Part shown: positions 28,162-38,244 of the stretch, piece after piece
Layout: each line of letters begins with the position of its first letter
Numbering within the stretch: position 1 is the stretch's first letter
Source of the DNA: Pseudarthrobacter chlorophenolicus
GTDB taxonomy: Bacteria > Actinomycetota > Actinomycetes > Actinomycetales > Micrococcaceae
Length of the DNA stretch: 64,000 bases
Assembly (NCBI RefSeq): GCF_000962805.1
Contig: NZ_JZTW01000003.1
Coordinates: 1-64,000, forward strand
Direction of reading: 5' to 3'
The notes under the pieces: model-generated
Told to the model about the DNA's origin: nothing
Databases searched by the model: none
The model's input: the letters and a program-made list of their open reading frames with translations, nothing else
Program-made: the position numbers and the translations under genes

Positions 28162-29538
28162 CTAGGGTTTCCGCTCCGAGTCCACCTTGTCCAGGACCCC
28201 GGTTTCGGTTTCGTCTCGCGCCAGTGCGGGGTTCCTGGCCGCCCTTGTCAACTGGACGGCGGCCGCGGCGATGATCGCGAGGAACAGCACCGCGAATCCA
28301 ATGACGACGGCGGCGCTGATCGCGCTGTCCCGCTGCGAGGGCGCCTCGGCCGCGGGCACCGTCGCTTCGGGAAGCGTGGGTACCGCGCTGGGGACGTCCG
28401 CGGTGGGCAGCGGCGCGGGCGTTGCGAGGTTGCCGCGCCGGTGGACGCGGATCCATTCGGCCACCGAGCCCAGCGGGTTGCTGGATGCCTCGGGCACATC
28501 GTCCTTGAGCGCGGCCTCGGCGTTGAGGATGCCGTAGCCGTACAGCGGGTCCTTCCCGGGAACGCCTGCGTCCTTGGCGGTGGTGACAATGCGGTTGATG
28601 ACCTGCTCGGCGGTCATGGAAGGCCACTTGGACCGGATCAGCGCTGCCACCCCCGAGACGATCGGCGTGGAGCCGGACGTTCCCGCCCATTCCGCGTAGC
28701 CGCCGCCCGGAAGCCCGCCGAGCAGGTCCTCGGCCGGGGCCGCGACGCCGATGCTGATGCCCTGGGACGAAGCGTCAACGCTGGCGGTGTTCTTGCGGTC
28801 CAGCCCGGCAACCGTCAGGACACCGGGAATGGTGGCGGGCGCGCCCACCTGGATGTTGCCGCCCACGCGGTTGCCGGCAGCGGCCACGATGACCACGTCT
28901 TTCTGTTCGGCGTAGAGGAAGGCGGCGTCCCAGCTCTGCGGCCACTGCGGGGTGGTGCTTCCCAGGGAAATGTTGATGACCTTGGCTCCGTTGTCCACGG
29001 CCCAGCGGACGGCCTCCGGGATCTGGTCCTGGTCGCTCTTGCCCGAGGGGTTGGTGGATCCCAGCCACGTGGAGACAGAGAGGATCTCAGCCTCCGGAGC
29101 CACACCCACAATGCCGTCCGGCCCCTGGGTGGCAGCACCGGGCGAAGGCTTGGGGCTGGCGGTTGCAGGCTGGTGGCCGCGGCCGGCCAGCATGGTGGCT
29201 ACGAGGGTGCCGTGTTCGGGCTTGGAGCCGACGCTCTTCTGCCCGTCGGGCTGGCCGGCGCCGGAGGCGTCATAGCCTCCCACCACAGCGCCTTTGAGGT
29301 CCGGGTGCTGGGCGTCCACGCCGCTGTCGATGACTGCCACTTTGACGCCGGCGCCCTTGGAAACCTCCCAGGCCTTGGTGATGCCGGATTCGGCGAGCCA
29401 GTATTGCTTGTCGCGCCAGTCGTCGGCGTGGGCGGCCGGTGCGGCCACGAGGCCGGCGCAGAGGCAGCAGGCCACCAGGACAAGGGCCAGCACCGCCGAC
29501 CCCGCCGTCCGGAGTACGGATGCAGGTGAGGAAACCAT
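28162..29538 (-). CDS. Membrane-anchored S8 (subtilisin-like) serine protease
   Basis: This 458-residue protease has a signal peptide (about 1-38), a subtilisin domain and a C-terminal membrane helix (about 418-440) followed by a short charged tail, so the catalytic part is outside the cell. The triad is visible: D71 in VAVIDSGVD, H109 in EHGTLVA and S288 in GTSGSTPIVSG; the oxyanion Asn is in AAAGNRVGG. The Met that usually follows the catalytic Ser is Gly here. The layout resembles mycosins, but no type VII secretion genes are nearby. It starts four bases after ppx stops and closes the divIC-DUF501-ppx operon. Confidence 0.9.
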   Translation of the reverse strand: MVSSPASVLRTAGSAVLALVLVACCLCAGLVAAPAAHADDWRDKQYWLAESGITKAWEVSKGAGVKVAVIDSGVDAQHPDLKGAVVGGYDASGAGQPDGQKSVGSKPEHGTLVATMLAGRGHQPATASPKPSPGAATQGPDGIVGVAPEAEILSVSTWLGSTNPSGKSDQDQIPEAVRWAVDNGAKVINISLGSTTPQWPQSWDAAFLYAEQKDVVIVAAAGNRVGGNIQVGAPATIPGVLTVAGLDRKNTASVDASSQGISIGVAAPAEDLLGGLPGGGYAEWAGTSGSTPIVSGVAALIRSKWPSMTAEQVINRIVTTAKDAGVPGKDPLYGYGILNAEAALKDDVPEASSNPLGSVAEWIRVHRRGNLATPAPLPTADVPSAVPTLPEATVPAAEAPSQRDSAISAAVVIGFAVLFLAIIAAAAVQLTRAARNPALARDETETGVLDKVDSERKP

Positions 29539-29542
29539 GGAA

Positions 29543-30490
29543 TCAGCCGATGCTCAGGGCAATGCCGTCGAGGATGTCGTGCTCGCTCGCCGTTGCGGTG
29601 GTCACCCGGCCGCCTGAGAGCCGGTTCACCTGTTCCAGGATGCGGCGCCACACCAGTCCGCCGGAACCGATGACGTCCACCCGGCCGGGGTGCATGTAGG
29701 GCAGGGCCGCACGGTCGTCGCGGACCATGCCCAGGAGGTCCGATGACGCGTCCCGCAGGGTGTCGATGGGCAGTTCGGCGCCGTGGATGGCGTCCGGCGA
29801 GTACTCGCTCAACCCGAGTGCGTGCGCCGTGATGGTGGTGATGGAGCCTGCAACGCCGACGACGGCGGTGGCGCGTTCCAGCGGGACGTCACGGCCTGCG
29901 AGGGCGATGGCTTCGTCCACGTCGGCTTCCGCTGCGGCGATCTGTTCGGCGGTGGGCGGATCGTCCTGCAGGTGCCGCTCGGTGAGGCGCACGCAGCCGA
30001 TGTCCACGGACCGGGCCGCGGTGACGCCGGCTCCGGTGCCCAGCACGAACTCGGTGCTTCCGCCGCCGAGGTCAACCACCAGCACCTCGTGGCCATCCAG
30101 GATGGGCAGCACGCTGCTGGCCCCGGCGAAGGACAGCGCGGCTTCCTCGCTTCCGGAGATGACCTCAGGGGCGACGCCCAGCAGGTCGCGGATGCCGTCC
30201 ACGAAGACGTCCCGGTTCCGGGCGTCCCGGCTGGCGGATGTCGCCACGAACCGGATCTTTTCGGCGCCGTGCCGGCGGATGAGTTCAGCGTAGTCGGCGG
30301 TGGCCGCGAAGGTGCGTTCCAGTGCGCCCTGGGTGAACTCCCCCGTGGCGTCCACGCCTTCCCCGAGCCGGACCACGCGCATTTCCCGGACGACGTCCGT
30401 GAGGCGGGGGGTGCCCGTGCTGCGGTCGATGTCGGCGATGAGCAGGCGGATGGAGTTGGTGCCGCAGTCGATGGCGGCCACGCGGGTCAT
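29543..30490 (-). CDS. ppx: Ppx/GppA family exopolyphosphatase
   Basis: This 315-residue enzyme of the actin-like ATPase fold removes terminal phosphate from polyphosphate or from guanosine pentaphosphate. The phosphate-1 motif AAIDCGTNSIRLLI is at residues 4-18 and the phosphate-2 motif VLVVDLGGGSTEF at about 133-145, with the SGSEEAALSF catalytic Glu region before it. It matches the short actinobacterial form, which lacks the C-terminal HD domain of E. coli Ppx. ATG 30490 follows GGAGG and overlaps the DUF501 stop by four bases. Confidence 0.92.
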   Translation of the reverse strand: MTRVAAIDCGTNSIRLLIADIDRSTGTPRLTDVVREMRVVRLGEGVDATGEFTQGALERTFAATADYAELIRRHGAEKIRFVATSASRDARNRDVFVDGIRDLLGVAPEVISGSEEAALSFAGASSVLPILDGHEVLVVDLGGGSTEFVLGTGAGVTAARSVDIGCVRLTERHLQDDPPTAEQIAAAEADVDEAIALAGRDVPLERATAVVGVAGSITTITAHALGLSEYSPDAIHGAELPIDTLRDASSDLLGMVRDDRAALPYMHPGRVDVIGSGGLVWRRILEQVNRLSGGRVTTATASEHDILDGIALSIG

Positions 30491-31158
30491 TCCGGGGCCT
30501 CCGTGGCTGCAGCTGATTTCCGCACCGGCGCCGGCCGGCCCACGATTCCGGGCAGGCCCTGGGGGCCGTGCCGGCTGAGGTCCTTCGACGGGGCCTCTCC
30601 CGTGGAGTCCCAGGCGCCGTCGCAGTAGCAGCGGTCCGCGGTCCACCATTCCCGGATGCGGACCAGGGCCTCGTCACCCAGGGGGTTGACGCCGGGTCCT
30701 GCTGCCAGGGAGTGGCCCACCAGGACGTGAAGGCATTTGACGCGGGTGGGCATGCCGCCGGCGGAGACACCGTCGATCTCGGGGACGGCGCCGATCCCGG
30801 ACCGTTCCCCGATGGCATCACGGGCGGCCAGGTAGGCCTCATGGGCGGAACGGTAGGCCGCAGCGAGTTGTTCGTCTGCGGCGAGTTCGCCGTTCATCTC
30901 GTTCATGACGCCGGTTGCCTCGAGCCGCGAGACCGCGGACGTGACGACGGGGTGCGTCAGGTAGAAAGTGGTGGGGAACGGGGTGCCGTTGCCCAGCCGC
31001 GGGGCGGTGGCCGCCACGAGCGGGTTGCCGCAGACGCAGCGGGCAGGAATTTCCACCACATCGCGGACGGGGCGTCCCAGCTGCCGGCTCAATACGTCCA
31101 GGTCGTGTGCGGATGGTTGGCGGGAGTTCTCCCGGGCGGCTGCCGTGTTGTTTTCCAC
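30487..31158 (-). CDS. DUF501 domain-containing protein
   Basis: This 223-residue protein belongs to the conserved actinobacterial DUF501 family. Marks are RCVCGNPLVAATAPRL with two Cys near the N terminus, PTTFYLTHPVV, and GMPTRVKCLHVLVGHSLAAGPGVNPLGDEAL in the middle, followed by a CYCDGAWD segment; the four Cys and several His residues could bind a metal. Its function is unknown. It begins 27 bases after the divIC stop and overlaps ppx, the order seen in many actinobacteria. The GTG start lacks a well-placed ribosome site. Confidence 0.88.
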   Translation of the reverse strand: MENNTAAARENSRQPSAHDLDVLSRQLGRPVRDVVEIPARCVCGNPLVAATAPRLGNGTPFPTTFYLTHPVVTSAVSRLEATGVMNEMNGELAADEQLAAAYRSAHEAYLAARDAIGERSGIGAVPEIDGVSAGGMPTRVKCLHVLVGHSLAAGPGVNPLGDEALVRIREWWTADRCYCDGAWDSTGEAPSKDLSRHGPQGLPGIVGRPAPVRKSAAATEAPE

Positions 31159-31185
31159 TGTCGCGGGCCGTCCTTCCTGTTGCGT

Positions 31186-31902
31186 TTATTCAGTCGCCGC
31201 GCGCGTAATGGATTCCCACAGGGAATCCACCCACGGCAGATCTGCGGGGTCTTGGGCGGCTGCGGCACCGGGCTGGCCGCCGGTTTCGTCGGCGGGCAGA
31301 TCGCTGCCGAATACCCAGTAGCCGGTTTCGCCCGGCATAACCATGTTAATGCGGTCGCGGGCCTGCTGCTTCACGTAGTTGGGGTCCTGCCACCGCGAAA
31401 CCTGCTGCCGGAGGGCGTCCCCGGCGGCCTGGCGTGCGGCGATGTCCGCATTGAGGGCGTCGATTTCGGCTTTCTTGTCGAAGAAAACCTTGACTGTGGG
31501 CGCCAGCATGATGGTGATGGCCACCATGACCACGGCCAGGGCCAGCATCCGTCCGGAGAACGCCTTGGCCGGGACGGGCTGCTGGTCCGCTTCCGAGGAC
31601 TGGGTGCCGCCCTTAGGGCCGGCCTTCCCGGCAGCTGCGCCGTTCCGTGCAGTGCCCGCGACGGGGGCCTTGGCCGGTGCCTGTCCGTTTCCGGATCCAC
31701 CGCGGGGTGCAGCGGGGCTGCTGGAATTCCTGCCCGAGGGTGAAGAGCCCGCCGCACCGCCCGGAGCGTGCCCGGAGCCGTCCTTGCCGGAACCGAAGTG
31801 CGCCCTGATGACGTCGGCACCTTGTGCGTGACCGGCGTCGGACGTGTCCTTGGCCTGGCGGTTGGGGGCAACCTTGGGAACTTTGGGACGGCGGGTGGCC
31901 AT
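31186..31902 (-). CDS. divIC: Septum formation initiator (FtsB/DivIC family)
   Basis: This 238-residue division protein has a long Gly/Ser/Pro/Ala-rich cytoplasmic N terminus (about 1-115), one membrane helix (about 118-140), a short extracytoplasmic coiled coil, and the family ending DPNYVKQQARDRINMVMPGETGYWV. It would join FtsL and FtsQ in the divisome. The disordered N-terminal region is much longer than in E. coli FtsB, as is common in actinobacteria. ATG 31902 follows AGGAG and was preferred to an upstream frame extension. eno lies upstream on the same strand, with a terminator between. Confidence 0.9.
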   Translation of the reverse strand: MATRRPKVPKVAPNRQAKDTSDAGHAQGADVIRAHFGSGKDGSGHAPGGAAGSSPSGRNSSSPAAPRGGSGNGQAPAKAPVAGTARNGAAAGKAGPKGGTQSSEADQQPVPAKAFSGRMLALAVVMVAITIMLAPTVKVFFDKKAEIDALNADIAARQAAGDALRQQVSRWQDPNYVKQQARDRINMVMPGETGYWVFGSDLPADETGGQPGAAAAQDPADLPWVDSLWESITRAATE

Positions 31903-32029
31903 GACACTCCTGAAACGCGGCCTGCCTGCGGCCGCCACTGTCTGTGATGATCCTTTGTTGCACTACGCAGTTGGTCAACAACGTGCGCCGGGCAACAACC
32001 GGGCGGGACGGGCTGCTGCAAAAACAACA

Positions 32030-32063
32030 GCGGTGGCTATGGTCTTTCAACCATAGCCACCGC
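32030..32063 (-). terminator. eno terminator
   Basis: A 14-bp perfect stem (32030-32043 with 32050-32063) has a six-base loop and is followed on the minus strand by TGTTGTTTTT. It separates eno from divIC. Confidence 0.9.
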
Positions 32064-32082
32064 CCGTTGGATTACGCGGCTA

Positions 32083-33384
<1,302 letters not shown>

Positions 33385-33444
33385 TTAACGGGGGGATGTT
33401 GCAGAAAAACTCGACGTCCTCGTCAGGAAACAGCGTAGTCGAGA

Positions 33445-33472
33445 GTGGTGGAGGTTACGGAAACCTCACCAC
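33445..33472 (-). terminator. Possible hairpin between mazG and eno
   Basis: GTGGTGGAGGTT pairs with AACCTCACCAC with one bulged base, just after the mazG stop. There is no T run, so a terminator role is weak. Confidence 0.3.
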
Positions 33473-33481
33473 CCGCGGACG

Positions 33482-34153
33482 TCATGATGGTGCCGGGTTG
33501 GGCGCCGCCGGGTTCCGGCCGGTGCCCTGCTGGTATTGCCGCACGGCGCCGCGGAGGGCGCGTTCGGCGTCGAATCCACTCTCATGGGCGGAGTGCACGA
33601 CGGCGAAGAGCAGCTTTCCGAGCTCCTCCTCCGTCGCGAAGGGGCCGGTTTCCATGTCAGCGGGCCCGGGTACGCCGGCCCGCGCAGCCCGGTCGAGTGA
33701 CTTCTGTGCCCTGGCGAGGGCCGGCAACGCCTGCGGAATGCCCTCGAACGGGTCCTTCCGCCCAGGCTTTTCGGCCCGCTTGACCGCGTCCCACTTCTGC
33801 ACGATCTGGTCCACCGTGGCGGGAAAGCTGTCCTGCAGGGTGCCGTCCGGGCGGAAGACGTGCGGGTTGCGGCGGATCATCTTGGCACCCAGGCCGCGCG
33901 CGACGTCGTCGAACGTGAACGCGCCGCGCTCCTCGGCGAGCCGGGCGTGGAGCACCACCTGGAGGAGGACGTCGCCCAGCTCGCCGAGCAGCTCACTGTC
34001 CGGGTGCCCTTCCTCGATGGTCTCGGCCACCTCGTAAGCCTCCTCGAGGAGGTACTCCACCAGCGATGCGTGGGTCAGGGCGCCCATCCACGGGCAGTGC
34101 TCCCGCAGCTGGGCGATGACCGTTACAAGCCGGTTTACCGCGGTTTCAGCCAA
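33482..34153 (-). CDS. mazG: MazG family nucleotide pyrophosphohydrolase
   Basis: This 223-residue enzyme hydrolyses nucleoside triphosphates to monophosphates and pyrophosphate, a house-cleaning role. The metal-binding set is visible as LLEEAYEVAETIE (about residues 35-47) and LLGELGDVLLQVVLHARLAEERG (about 55-77), followed by RRNPHVF and VQKWDAVKRAEK, as in MazG proteins. Only one MazG domain is clear; the last 90 residues are more degenerate. The only usable start is TTG 34153, which lies inside the end of add with an eight-base overlap, so its translation probably depends on ribosomes finishing add. Confidence 0.87.
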   Translation of the reverse strand: MAETAVNRLVTVIAQLREHCPWMGALTHASLVEYLLEEAYEVAETIEEGHPDSELLGELGDVLLQVVLHARLAEERGAFTFDDVARGLGAKMIRRNPHVFRPDGTLQDSFPATVDQIVQKWDAVKRAEKPGRKDPFEGIPQALPALARAQKSLDRAARAGVPGPADMETGPFATEEELGKLLFAVVHSAHESGFDAERALRGAVRQYQQGTGRNPAAPNPAPS

Positions 34154-35282
34154 GGTTGGCGTAGGCGTCGTTAATGTACTCCACCAGCGCTTCCTTTTCC
34201 TCGAGCGGCAGGAAGGCGGCTTCGGCCGCGTTCAGGGTGAGCTCCAGCAGATCGTCAAGGTCGTAATCGAACGTCTCCACGAGCAGTTCGAACTCGTCCG
34301 TCAGGGTGACGCCGCTCATGAGGCGGTTGTCGGTGTTGATAGTGACGTTGAAGCCCAGCTGGTACAGCATGTCCAGGGGGTGGCTTTCGATGTCCTCGCC
34401 GAAGGCTGCGATCGCTCCGGTCTGGAGGTTGGACGAAGGGCAGATTTCCAGGGCGATGCCGCGGTCCCGGATCCAGCTCGACAGATCTCCCAGCGTGACC
34501 AGGCCCACCGTGTCCTCGGATTCGGAGTCGTCGTCGAATTCCACCGTGACGTCCTCGGCGATCCGGACGCCGTGGCCCAGGCGCAGCGCGCGGCCGTCCA
34601 CGAGGGCCGACTGGATGCTGTCCAGCCCCGCAGCTTCGCCGGCGTGGACGGTGGCGGGGAAGTTCTGCTGCGCCAGGTAGGTGAAGGCGTCCCGGAAGCG
34701 GGAAGGCAGGAAGCCGTCCTCGGCTCCGGCGATGTCGAAGCCGACCGCGCCCTTGTTGCGGTGGCGGACGGCCAGTTCGGCGATCTCCTGGCCGCGGTCG
34801 GCGTGGCGCATCGCAGTGATGAGCTGCCCCACCTGGATTTCGCGGCCGCTGTCGCTGACTGCCTCAACGCCGGCTTCGAGGCCCTCCTGGACCGCTTCGA
34901 CTGCCTCGTCGAGGGTGAGGCCCTTCTGGAGGTGCTGCTCCGGTGCCCAGCGCACCTCGCCGTACACCACGCCGTCGTCCGCCAAATCCTCGACGAATTC
35001 CTTGGCTACCCGGACCAGGCCTTCGTGCGTCTGCATCACGGCCACCGTGTGGTCGAAGGTTTCGAGGTAGCGGACCAGGGAACCGGAGTCCGCGGACTCG
35101 CGGAACCATTCGCCCAGTGCCACGGGATCGGTGGACGGGAGCTGGTGGCCCACGGCCTCCGCCAGTTCGATGATGGTGGCCGGACGGAGTCCGCCGTCCA
35201 GATGGTCGTGCAGCGACACCTTCGGCAGGCTCTTCAGGTCGAAATCGATGGCAGGGGCTTCGTCAACAATAGGCTCAGTCAC
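34146..35282 (-). CDS. add: Adenosine deaminase
   Basis: This 378-residue zinc enzyme turns adenosine or deoxyadenosine into inosine or deoxyinosine. The HDHLDG zinc motif is at residues 25-30, followed by TVHAGEAAG with the third His and catalytic Glu, LRLGHGV, and the C-terminal SSNLQTG and INTDNR with the metal-binding Asp. GTG 35282 has TAAGGT six bases upstream, so it can be expressed as a leaderless mRNA apart from the genes before it. It closes a nucleoside salvage cluster with deoA and cdd. Confidence 0.92.
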   Translation of the reverse strand: MTEPIVDEAPAIDFDLKSLPKVSLHDHLDGGLRPATIIELAEAVGHQLPSTDPVALGEWFRESADSGSLVRYLETFDHTVAVMQTHEGLVRVAKEFVEDLADDGVVYGEVRWAPEQHLQKGLTLDEAVEAVQEGLEAGVEAVSDSGREIQVGQLITAMRHADRGQEIAELAVRHRNKGAVGFDIAGAEDGFLPSRFRDAFTYLAQQNFPATVHAGEAAGLDSIQSALVDGRALRLGHGVRIAEDVTVEFDDDSESEDTVGLVTLGDLSSWIRDRGIALEICPSSNLQTGAIAAFGEDIESHPLDMLYQLGFNVTINTDNRLMSGVTLTDEFELLVETFDYDLDDLLELTLNAAEAAFLPLEEKEALVEYINDAYANLG

Positions 35283-35288
35283 GTTCCC

Positions 35289-35294
35289 ACCTTA
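35289..35294 (-). promoter_or_regulatory. -10 element for leaderless add mRNA
   Basis: TAAGGT ends six bases before GTG 35282. Confidence 0.5.
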
Positions 35295-35321
35295 GGGTGG
35301 GGGCCGGTTCAATGCCAGCCG

Positions 35322-36050
35322 CTAGGCGGCGGTGGGTCCGCCGTCTTTTGCTGCCGGTGCCAGGAACGCCGGTCCGCCGGTTGAGCTGTCACGGGCGCCG
35401 GACGGGCCGCCGTCCAGCCACTCGTCCACTTCCTTGGCGTCCTTGCGGGCAAGGTGCTTGTGCCACCAGCGCAGCATGTGGTCAAGGAGGACGCCCAGGA
35501 CGATGGCGAACACCACGGCGATGCCGGCGCTGAGCAGCGGGTTGTGGTGCAGCCAGGGGAACGAGCTGGCCAGCAGGCCGATGCCGATGGAGTAGCCCAC
35601 CCAGGTGAGGCAGGCAAAGGCGTCAAGGACGAAGAAGCGGCGGTGGCCGAACCCGGTGCTGCCCGCCACATAATTGACCGCCACCCGGCCCCAGGGAATG
35701 TACCGTGCCGTGAAGATCAGTACCGCGCCGCGCTTATCCAGTTCGTAGCGCGCCCAGCTGAAGACCTTCCGGACCTTGGGCCGGCGCATCCACTTCCACC
35801 GGTCCAGGCCGATCTTGCGGCCCAGCATGAAAGCCATGTTGTCCCCGGCGATCGCGCCGATCAATGCGGTAGCGCCAAGGATCCACAGATTGGGTTCGCC
35901 GCTGTGCCGGGAGAACGCCGCCAGGGCGACGATGAGGGTCTCACTGGGGACCACCATCGCGAAGCCGTCCACGAAAAAGAACACCAAGAGGACTGGGTAG
36001 ATCCACCACTGGCCCGCTGCATGGAGCACGGCCTCATTAATAAACTCCAC
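35322..36050 (-). CDS. DedA family membrane protein (first of two)
   Basis: This 242-residue protein has five or six membrane helices and the DedA/VTT pattern: FVDGFAMVVPSETLIVALAA near the N terminus, GAIAGDNMAFMLGRKIGLDRW, and FTARYIPWGRVAVNYVAGSTGF. DedA proteins are linked to lipid carrier flipping and envelope homeostasis. A hydrophilic tail of about 45 residues follows the last helix. The GTG has AGGAG nine bases upstream. A second dedA gene lies upstream, with 226 bases and a weak terminator between them; the two are clearly diverged paralogues. Confidence 0.88.
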   Translation of the reverse strand: MEFINEAVLHAAGQWWIYPVLLVFFFVDGFAMVVPSETLIVALAAFSRHSGEPNLWILGATALIGAIAGDNMAFMLGRKIGLDRWKWMRRPKVRKVFSWARYELDKRGAVLIFTARYIPWGRVAVNYVAGSTGFGHRRFFVLDAFACLTWVGYSIGIGLLASSFPWLHHNPLLSAGIAVVFAIVLGVLLDHMLRWWHKHLARKDAKEVDEWLDGGPSGARDSSTGGPAFLAPAAKDGGPTAA

Positions 36051-36074
36051 GCAGTCTTGCTCCTAGACAAAAAT

Positions 36075-36091
36075 GCCGCTGCCATAGCGGC
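36075..36091 (-). terminator. Weak terminator between the two dedA genes
   Basis: GCCGCT-N5-AGCGGC is followed on the minus strand by ATTTTTG. The six-base stem is short, so read-through is likely. Confidence 0.5.
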
Positions 36092-36276
36092 GCAGCCAAA
36101 GCGGAAATCGTTCCTAAGTGTCCCACGGCGGAGGCGTCGTTCGCTACGCCCCCGCCCCGGGAACACCACTGCAACGCTATCCCGGCAGCGGGTGCGGCGG
36201 CGTCGTCCCAGCGGCTGATCTTGGCTCCGTCCGGGTCTCCTCCCCCGGGTGGAGACGGGGGCGCCGCGGAGGGGTT

Positions 36277-36906
36277 TCAGGCCTCGGGTTCGCGAATCCG
36301 ATCCACCACGTTGGGCTTGCCCCGGAGCTTGTTGATGGCCAGGTCAACGATGATGCCCAGCGCCACGGCGCAGACGATGGCGATGGCTGCGCCCAGGAGG
36401 TGGTTCTCCTCGAACCACTGTCCGAAAAACAGGCCAATACCCACCGAGTAGGCCGCCCACAGGACGGCCGACAGGCAGGTCAGGCCGACGAAGCGCAGGT
36501 GGTGGTAGTGGGTCACCCCGGCCGTCAGGTTGACGGCTACGCGGCCAATGGGGACAAACCGCGCCACGAGGATCAGCGAGGCGGGGCGCTTCCGCAGTTC
36601 CGCGCCGGCCCAACGGAACGCTCCCTGCATGCGCTGGCCGCGCATCCAGGCCCATCGGGTGGTGCCCACCTTCCGGCCGATCAGGTAGGCGATGTTGTCC
36701 CCGGCGAACGCGCCCAGTGCGGCCACTGCCATGAGGACGTACGGGTTGGGGACGTCCGCCGTGGCGGCCACGGCTGCCAGGCCCACCACGACGGATTCGC
36801 TGGGGATGGGAGGGAAAAAACCGTCAATGACGCAGCAGGCCAGGACGAGGAAGAGTACCCAGGGTTGTCCGGCTGCCGCGAGGATGAAGTCATTGATGGC
36901 CTGCAT
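36277..36906 (-). CDS. DedA family membrane protein (second of two)
   Basis: This 209-residue protein carries the DedA signatures VIDGFFPPIPSESVVVGLAAVAA, GAFAGDNIAYLIGRKVGTTRW and LVARFVPIGRVAVNLTAGVT, with about five hydrophobic helices. It lacks the tail of the neighbouring paralogue. It begins six bases after the deoA stop, so it is cotranscribed with the nucleoside salvage genes, although no direct role in salvage is known for DedA proteins. Its target lipid or substrate cannot be inferred. Confidence 0.89.
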   Translation of the reverse strand: MQAINDFILAAAGQPWVLFLVLACCVIDGFFPPIPSESVVVGLAAVAATADVPNPYVLMAVAALGAFAGDNIAYLIGRKVGTTRWAWMRGQRMQGAFRWAGAELRKRPASLILVARFVPIGRVAVNLTAGVTHYHHLRFVGLTCLSAVLWAAYSVGIGLFFGQWFEENHLLGAAIAIVCAVALGIIVDLAINKLRGKPNVVDRIREPEA

Positions 36907-36912
36907 AGCTTT

Positions 36913-38244
36913 CTATGCTATTCGGTCGATGATCAACTGCTGCGCCGGCCGGGAGCCCTCCGGTGCAATTACCGCTGCATGCTCCAGCGCTTCCTTTGCC
37001 CTGTCGAAGCGTTCGGGGGTGTCAGTAAGCAGGGTCATCAGCGGTTCGCCGGCGCGGACCATTGCACCCGGTTTGGCGTGCATGCGCACGCCTGCTCCGG
37101 CCTGTACCGCGTCTTCCTTGCGGGCACGTCCGGCGCCCAGCCGCCAGGCGGCCACGCCCACGGCGAGGGCGTCCAGTTCCACCAGGACGCCGTCGGCAGG
37201 AGCGTAGACCACCTCCGATTCCCGGGCCACCGGCAGCTTCGCGGCGGGGTCCCCTCCCTGGGCCCGGATCATCCTGTTCCAGACGTCCATGGCGCGCCCG
37301 TCTTTGAGCGCTGCGGCCGGATCGGCGTCGCGCACTCCCGCGCAGGCGAGCATTTCCTCGGCGAGCCTGACCGTCAGTTCGACGACGTCGGCCGGGCCGC
37401 CGCCCGCCAGCACTTCCACCGACTCCTCGACTTCAATTGCGTTCCCGGCGGTCAGGCCGAGCGGGGTGCCCATGTTGGTGAGCAGTGCCACCGTGTTCAC
37501 GCCGGCGTCCTGGCCCAGGGCCACCATGGTTTCCGCCAGCTCGCGGGCCTTTGCCTCATCCTTCATGAAGGCGCCGCTGCCCACCTTCACGTCGAGCACC
37601 AGGGAGCCGGTGCCCTCGGCGATCTTCTTGCTCACGATGGACGAGGCAATCAGTGGGATTGCCTCCACCGTGCCGGTGACGTCGCGCAGGGCGTACAGCT
37701 TCTTATCGGCCGGGGCCAGGCCCGCTCCAGCGGCGCAGATGACGGCGCCTACGTCCTGGAGCTGGGCGAGTATTTCGTCGTTGCTCAGTGACGCCCGCCA
37801 GCCGGGTATCGATTCCAGCTTGTCCAGGGTGCCGCCGGTGTGCCCCAGGCCGCGGCCGGACAGCTGCGGGACTGCGATGCCGAACACCGCCACCAGGGGG
37901 GCCAGCGGCAGGGTGATTTTGTCTCCCACGCCGCCGGTGGAGTGCTTGTCCGACGTGTATTTCAGGCCGCCGTCGGGGCGGCGGAGGCTGGAGAAGTCCA
38001 TCCGTTCGCCGGAGGCGATCATCGCGGCCGTCCAACGCGCAATCTCGGTGCGGTCCATGCCGTTGAGCAGGATGGCCATGTTCAGCGCGGCCATCTGCTC
38101 ATCGGCGATGACGCCGCGGGTGTAGGCATCGATGGTCCAGTCGATCTGCTCCGGGCTCAGCGTGCCCTTGTCCCGCTTGACGCGGATGATGTCCACGGCG
38201 TCGAAGGCTTCGGCAGTGGTGTCCGTTGCGCGGGTCTCTGTCAT
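36913..38244 (-). CDS. deoA: Thymidine phosphorylase
   Basis: This 443-residue enzyme splits thymidine, deoxyuridine or related pyrimidine nucleosides into base and sugar-1-phosphate. The N-terminal helical domain has IIRVKRDKGTLSPEQIDW, the phosphate-binding loop is KHSTGGVGDK (about residues 100-109), and the family signature SGRGLGHTGGTLDKLESIPG follows. The C-terminal domain has the lipoyl-like alpha/beta fold with VRMHAKPGAMVRAGEPL. Its start overlaps the cdd stop by four bases, so uridine made by Cdd can pass straight to it. Confidence 0.94.
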   Translation of the reverse strand: MTETRATDTTAEAFDAVDIIRVKRDKGTLSPEQIDWTIDAYTRGVIADEQMAALNMAILLNGMDRTEIARWTAAMIASGERMDFSSLRRPDGGLKYTSDKHSTGGVGDKITLPLAPLVAVFGIAVPQLSGRGLGHTGGTLDKLESIPGWRASLSNDEILAQLQDVGAVICAAGAGLAPADKKLYALRDVTGTVEAIPLIASSIVSKKIAEGTGSLVLDVKVGSGAFMKDEAKARELAETMVALGQDAGVNTVALLTNMGTPLGLTAGNAIEVEESVEVLAGGGPADVVELTVRLAEEMLACAGVRDADPAAALKDGRAMDVWNRMIRAQGGDPAAKLPVARESEVVYAPADGVLVELDALAVGVAAWRLGAGRARKEDAVQAGAGVRMHAKPGAMVRAGEPLMTLLTDTPERFDRAKEALEHAAVIAPEGSRPAQQLIIDRIA

